Assembly (NCBI GenBank): GCA_012270665.1
Contig: JAAXHY010000107.1
Span: 1-7,912, forward strand
DNA from: Dehalococcoidia bacterium
Lineage (GTDB): Bacteria; Chloroflexota; Dehalococcoidia; SAR202; UBA11138
Direction: 5' to 3'
DNA: 7,912 nt
Shown here: piece by piece, positions 5,240 through 7,912 of the stretch
Numbering within the stretch: the first letter of the stretch is position 1
Layout: the number at the start of each line of letters is the position of its first letter
Program-made: the position numbers and the translations under genes
Notes under the pieces: model-generated
Databases searched by the model: none
What the model was told of the DNA's origin: nothing
What the model saw: only the letters and a program-made list of their open reading frames with translations

Positions 5240-7660
5240 ATGACAACCCCCTTTCAAACCGACATTGGGAGCGGAACGCTCTCATTCGAATGCGGTAGGC
5301 TGGCGCAAAAGGCCAATGGATCGGTCCTCGTGAGGCACCATGACAACGTGCTTCTGGTGACCGCGACGTCCTCGTCCCCCAGGGAGGGAATTGACTTCTT
5401 CCCGCTGACGGTGGACGTAGAGGAACGACTCTACGCCAGGGGCAAGATTCCGGGAAGCTTTCACAAGCGGGAGGGTCGGCCCTCCACTCCCTCGATCCTG
5501 ATAGCGCGCCTTACCGACCGACCAATCAGACCCCTGTTCCCCAAGGACTTCAAGAACGAAGTCCAGCTAATCATCACCCCCCTCTCCGTTGATACCGTGA
5601 ACCCCTACGACATCACCGCCGTTACGAGCGCATCCGCGGCATTGACGGTCTCCGATATTCCGTTCGAAGGTCCCATCGCGGCCACCCGAATCGGATATCT
5701 CGACGGCGAGTTCGTCGTCAACCCGACCTACGAAGAAATCAACCGCAGTACGCTCGACCTTGTTGTGGCGGGTTCTCGCTCCGGTGTCATCATGATGGAG
5801 GCGGGGGCGAGCGAAGTTTCCGAGGATGTCGTCCAACAGGCCATCGAGTACGCGCAGGAGATCAACCTGTACGGGATAGAACTCCAGGAAGAGCTTGCCG
5901 AAGCTCACGGCAAGCCGCCGATGGTGTACGTCCCCAAGGGCTACAACGCCGAGTTGGCGGAGAAAGTCGCCGAGGAAATTGCCGATTCCTTGAATGAGGC
6001 CCTCGGGCTGTCCTCCGAGGAAGGCGACGAGAAGGTCTCGGAAATAGAGGCTGGCGTCAATGAGAAGTATGGCGAAGAATACCAGCCGCAGGAGATAGAG
6101 ACGGCCCTGGACGAGGCTATGGAGGTCGCCTTCAAGCAGAGGGTGCTCGACCATGGCGAACGGCCCGACGGCCGCTCCCTGGACGAGATTCGTCCTATAT
6201 CCAGCGACGTGAGCCTGCTTCCGCGCACGCACGGCACGGGTCTGTTTACGAGAGGCGAGACGCAGGTGCTCGGCATTTGCACACTCGGCTCGGTTGGCGA
6301 CGCCCAGAAGCTTGACAACCTCACTCCCGAAGAGACAAAGCGGTTCATGCTGCATTACAACTTCCCGCCCTTTTCTACCGGCGAGGCGCGACCTATACGC
6401 TCGACCGGGCGGCGTGAGATAGGACACGGCGCGCTGGCCGAACGAGCGCTGTTCTCGGTCATACCGAGCGAGGAAGAGTTCCCGTACACCATTCGAGTGG
6501 TAGGGGAGTGTCTCAGCTCTAACGGGTCCACCTCGATGGGTACTGTGTGCGCGGGAACGCTTGCGCTAATGGACGCGGGCGTCCCGATCAAGGCTCCGGT
6601 CGCGGGCATATCTATCGGCCTGGTAACAGGGGAAGGCGGACGATATGTAACGCTCACCGACATCCAGGGCAAGGAGGACCACCTGGGCGACATGGACTTC
6701 AAGGTCGCCGGGACCACCGAGGGCATTACGGCCATACAGCTCGACATCAAGGTCAAGAGTATCGGCTACGACGTGATATACGACGCCCTTCGGCAGGCCA
6801 AGGAAGCGCGCGCCGTTATCCTCGAGAACATCCATGAGACTATCCCAGCATACAGGACTGAACTGAGCCAATACGCTCCGCGCATGGAGTCTATTCAGAT
6901 AGCCGTGGACAAGATCGGTACGGTCATAGGGCCGGGCGGCAAGACCATTCGCGGCATTGTGGAGGAGACGGGCGCGACCGTTGACATACAGGACGACGGC
7001 ACGATAATCATTGGGTCTAGTGAGGGTAGCGCCTCCGATAAAGCCATCCAGATGATTAGGGACCTCACGCGCGAAGTCGAGATAGGCGAAATATACACCG
7101 GCAAGGTCGTTCGCACCACGGACTTCGGAGCGTTCGTCGAACTGCTTCCCGGCAAGGACGGCATGGTGCATATCAGCGAACTCGCCAACTACCGTGTTCC
7201 CTCCGTCGAGGACGAAGTGAACGTCGGGGACGACATCACTGTCATGGTGATCGAGGTTGACTCCACTGGACGTGTTCGTCTGTCCCGCAGGGCTCTCCTC
7301 AGCGATGGGGAAAGTGACGAAGACCCGTTGGAGGCTGCGCGTCGTCGCCAGCGCGCAGGTCGCGGCGGCGGGCGAAGAAATGGCCCTGACAGAGGCCGCG
7401 GCAGAGGCGGAGATCGAGATGGCGAGAGGTCCGGGTTCCGCGGCGGCAGAAACAGGGGCGATGACCGCTCCGGGTTCCGTGGCGGCAGAGACCGTGACCG
7501 GGGCGGCTATCGTGGCGGCAGAGACCGCGACGGCGGCGACAGAGGCGGCTATCGCGGCGGCAGAGACCGTGACCGCGATAGCGGCGACAGAGGCGGCTAT
7601 CGCGGTGGCGGTGGTGGCAGAGGCAGGGGCAGAAGCGAAGGCAGAGGGTATCGCGACTAA
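5240..7660 (+). CDS. pnp: Polyribonucleotide nucleotidyltransferase (PNPase) with RGG-rich C-terminal tail
   Basis: The 806-residue PNPase carries out phosphorolytic 3'-5' RNA decay and the reverse polymerisation, as a ring-shaped trimer. Domains in order: RNase PH-like 1 (about 10-145, with GSFHKREGRPS in place of the usual FFRR loop), helical domain (about 215-305, acidic), RNase PH-like 2 (about 320-540), KH (about 553-612, GPGG at 564-567) and S1 (about 616-686). Active-site residues are present: Arg391-Arg392 and His396 in STGRREIGHG, the phosphate-binding SNGSTSMG loop (about 427-434), and Asp480, Asp486 and Lys488 in the EDHLGDMDFKVAG segment. Typical PNPases are about 700 residues long; the excess is a tail of Arg, Gly and Asp (about 700-806) with RGG, GFRGGR and GYRGGR repeats, probably disordered and RNA-binding. 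It lies between two hairpin terminators, downstream of rpsO. Confidence 0.96.
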   Translation: MTTPFQTDIGSGTLSFECGRLAQKANGSVLVRHHDNVLLVTATSSSPREGIDFFPLTVDVEERLYARGKIPGSFHKREGRPSTPSILIARLTDRPIRPLFPKDFKNEVQLIITPLSVDTVNPYDITAVTSASAALTVSDIPFEGPIAATRIGYLDGEFVVNPTYEEINRSTLDLVVAGSRSGVIMMEAGASEVSEDVVQQAIEYAQEINLYGIELQEELAEAHGKPPMVYVPKGYNAELAEKVAEEIADSLNEALGLSSEEGDEKVSEIEAGVNEKYGEEYQPQEIETALDEAMEVAFKQRVLDHGERPDGRSLDEIRPISSDVSLLPRTHGTGLFTRGETQVLGICTLGSVGDAQKLDNLTPEETKRFMLHYNFPPFSTGEARPIRSTGRREIGHGALAERALFSVIPSEEEFPYTIRVVGECLSSNGSTSMGTVCAGTLALMDAGVPIKAPVAGISIGLVTGEGGRYVTLTDIQGKEDHLGDMDFKVAGTTEGITAIQLDIKVKSIGYDVIYDALRQAKEARAVILENIHETIPAYRTELSQYAPRMESIQIAVDKIGTVIGPGGKTIRGIVEETGATVDIQDDGTIIIGSSEGSASDKAIQMIRDLTREVEIGEIYTGKVVRTTDFGAFVELLPGKDGMVHISELANYRVPSVEDEVNVGDDITVMVIEVDSTGRVRLSRRALLSDGESDEDPLEAARRRQRAGRGGGRRNGPDRGRGRGGDRDGERSGFRGGRNRGDDRSGFRGGRDRDRGGYRGGRDRDGGDRGGYRGGRDRDRDSGDRGGYRGGGGGRGRGRSEGRGYRD
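7427..7609 (+). repeat. Degenerate in-frame repeats encoding the PNPase RGG tail
   Basis: Units reading RSGFRGGR, RSGFRGGRDRD, GGYRGGRDRD and RGGYRGGRDRD follow each other. At DNA level a 25-base sequence occurs exactly at 7533-7557 and 7581-7605 (48 bases, 16 codons apart), and a 20-base sequence occurs exactly at 7481-7500 and 7556-7575. Spacings are whole codons, so unit gain or loss would keep the frame. All copies lie inside pnp. Confidence 0.8.
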
Positions 7661-7694
7661 CCAATACTCACGAAAAGCAACCGAGTAGCAAAGC

Positions 7695-7721
7695 GAGGGC
7701 GGCCTAATCAGCCGCCCTCTT
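7695..7721 (+). terminator. Hairpin terminator of pnp
   Basis: GAGGGCGGC (7695-7703) pairs perfectly over 9 bp with GCCGCCCTC (7711-7719), with loop CTAATCA. Only a short TT follows before ACTG, so the U-tract is weak, but the stem is strong and lies 34 bases behind the pnp stop. It may also protect the mRNA 3' end. Confidence 0.75.
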
Positions 7722-7723
7722 AC

Positions 7724-7732
7724 TGATATACT
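7724..7732 (+). promoter_or_regulatory. Probable extended -10 promoter of dapB
   Basis: TGATATACT is a full extended -10 (TG, one base, TATACT) 31 bases before the dapB ATG. The place of a -35 at 17-base spacing (7704-7709) falls in the loop of the pnp terminator and is poor, as is common for extended -10 promoters. Confidence 0.5.
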
Positions 7733-7763
7733 GCATAGGTAAGTCCATCTGAGGAGGTGTCTC

Positions 7764-7912
7764 ATGTCATCCATAAATGTCGCCGTACACGGAGCGCTCG
7801 GAAAGATGGGACAGGAGGTTCTCCGCGCTGTGACCGCCGCGCCCGACATGAACCCTGTCGGCGCGGCAGACGGAATGGCGGAGCCCGGCCAGATTTCACT
7901 GCCGGATGGATC
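7764..7912 (+). CDS. dapB: 4-hydroxy-tetrahydrodipicolinate reductase, N-terminal part (3' end outside window)
   Basis: The first 49 residues begin INVAVHGALGKMGQEVLRAV, the Rossmann dinucleotide-binding start of DapB (GAxGxMG-type loop at residues 10-16). A helix, PDMNPVGAAD and the start of the next strand follow. DapB reduces 4-hydroxy-tetrahydrodipicolinate with NAD(P)H in diaminopimelate and lysine synthesis, in the cytoplasm. The ATG has GAGGAGG (7751-7757) six bases upstream. Catalytic and substrate-binding parts lie beyond the window. Another short Rossmann dehydrogenase is possible but less likely, given the HGALGKMG pattern. Confidence 0.82.
   Translation, partial: MSSINVAVHGALGKMGQEVLRAVTAAPDMNPVGAADGMAEPGQISLPDG

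Noticed and set aside
7427..7609. CRISPR-like or intergenic tandem repeat
   Set aside because: The repeats are in frame, unequal in spacing, and encode the protein tail; there are no unique spacers of constant length.
7257..7688. Open frame on the + strand encoding an Ala/Thr/Glu-rich repeat protein
   Set aside because: It is the shifted reading of the repetitive GC-rich pnp tail; it starts inside the S1 domain coding region, and the domain-bearing pnp frame explains the DNA.
6566..7849. 427-codon open frame on the minus strand across pnp and the dapB start
   Set aside because: It has no recognisable domain, is antisense to conserved pnp, crosses a terminator and promoter, and its Ala/Ser/Val-rich repeats are the complement of the RGG tail.

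Overview
The window is about 7.9 kb of GC-rich bacterial chromosome with every supported gene on the + strand. Nothing in it looks like a phage, plasmid, insertion sequence or CRISPR array. Codon choice (many ATA, AGG and GTG codons in a GC-rich background), the gene order rpsO-pnp-dapB, a Uma2-family gene and free-standing amidase and hydrolase genes fit a Chloroflexota genome of the Dehalococcoidia/SAR202 kind. That assignment is inference from recall and was not tested by a search.

Left part (1-3665), metabolic and accessory genes. The window opens inside a RidA/YjgF-family gene whose usual substrate-binding arginine is replaced by asparagine. After a 182-base gap comes a tight cluster: a 68-aa GatC-like small protein, an amidase-signature hydrolase that overlaps it by the ATGA junction, an alpha/beta hydrolase 29 bases later, and a Uma2-family PD-(D/E)XK protein about 25 bases after that. 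The spacing suggests one transcript. The GatC-like plus amidase pair resembles stand-alone amidases with a small GatC-like partner (the AtzG/AtzE arrangement) more than the tRNA amidotransferase GatCAB. No gatB is visible, and the amidase lacks the glutamine/tRNA-amidotransferase segment expected in GatA. The natural substrate cannot be read from the sequence.

Middle part (3666-4788). A 253-base spacer holds a 12-bp palindrome and a doubtful 54-codon reading frame. It is followed by a complete endonuclease/exonuclease/phosphatase-fold (EEP) protein with all metal and catalytic motifs.

Right part (4789-7912), core genes. rpsO (ribosomal protein S15) starts at TTG behind a good extended -10 promoter. 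An intrinsic-terminator-like hairpin separates it from pnp (polynucleotide phosphorylase). The PNPase has the full RNase PH-RNase PH-KH-S1 layout plus an unusual tail of roughly 110 residues rich in RGG/RGGY/RD repeats. A strong hairpin closes pnp, and an extended -10 promoter directly behind it drives dapB (lysine/diaminopimelate pathway), which runs off the end of the window.

I found no clear new multi-gene system. The observations most worth following are the RGG-tailed PNPase, the GatB-less GatC-like/amidase pair and the RidA homologue lacking its arginine.
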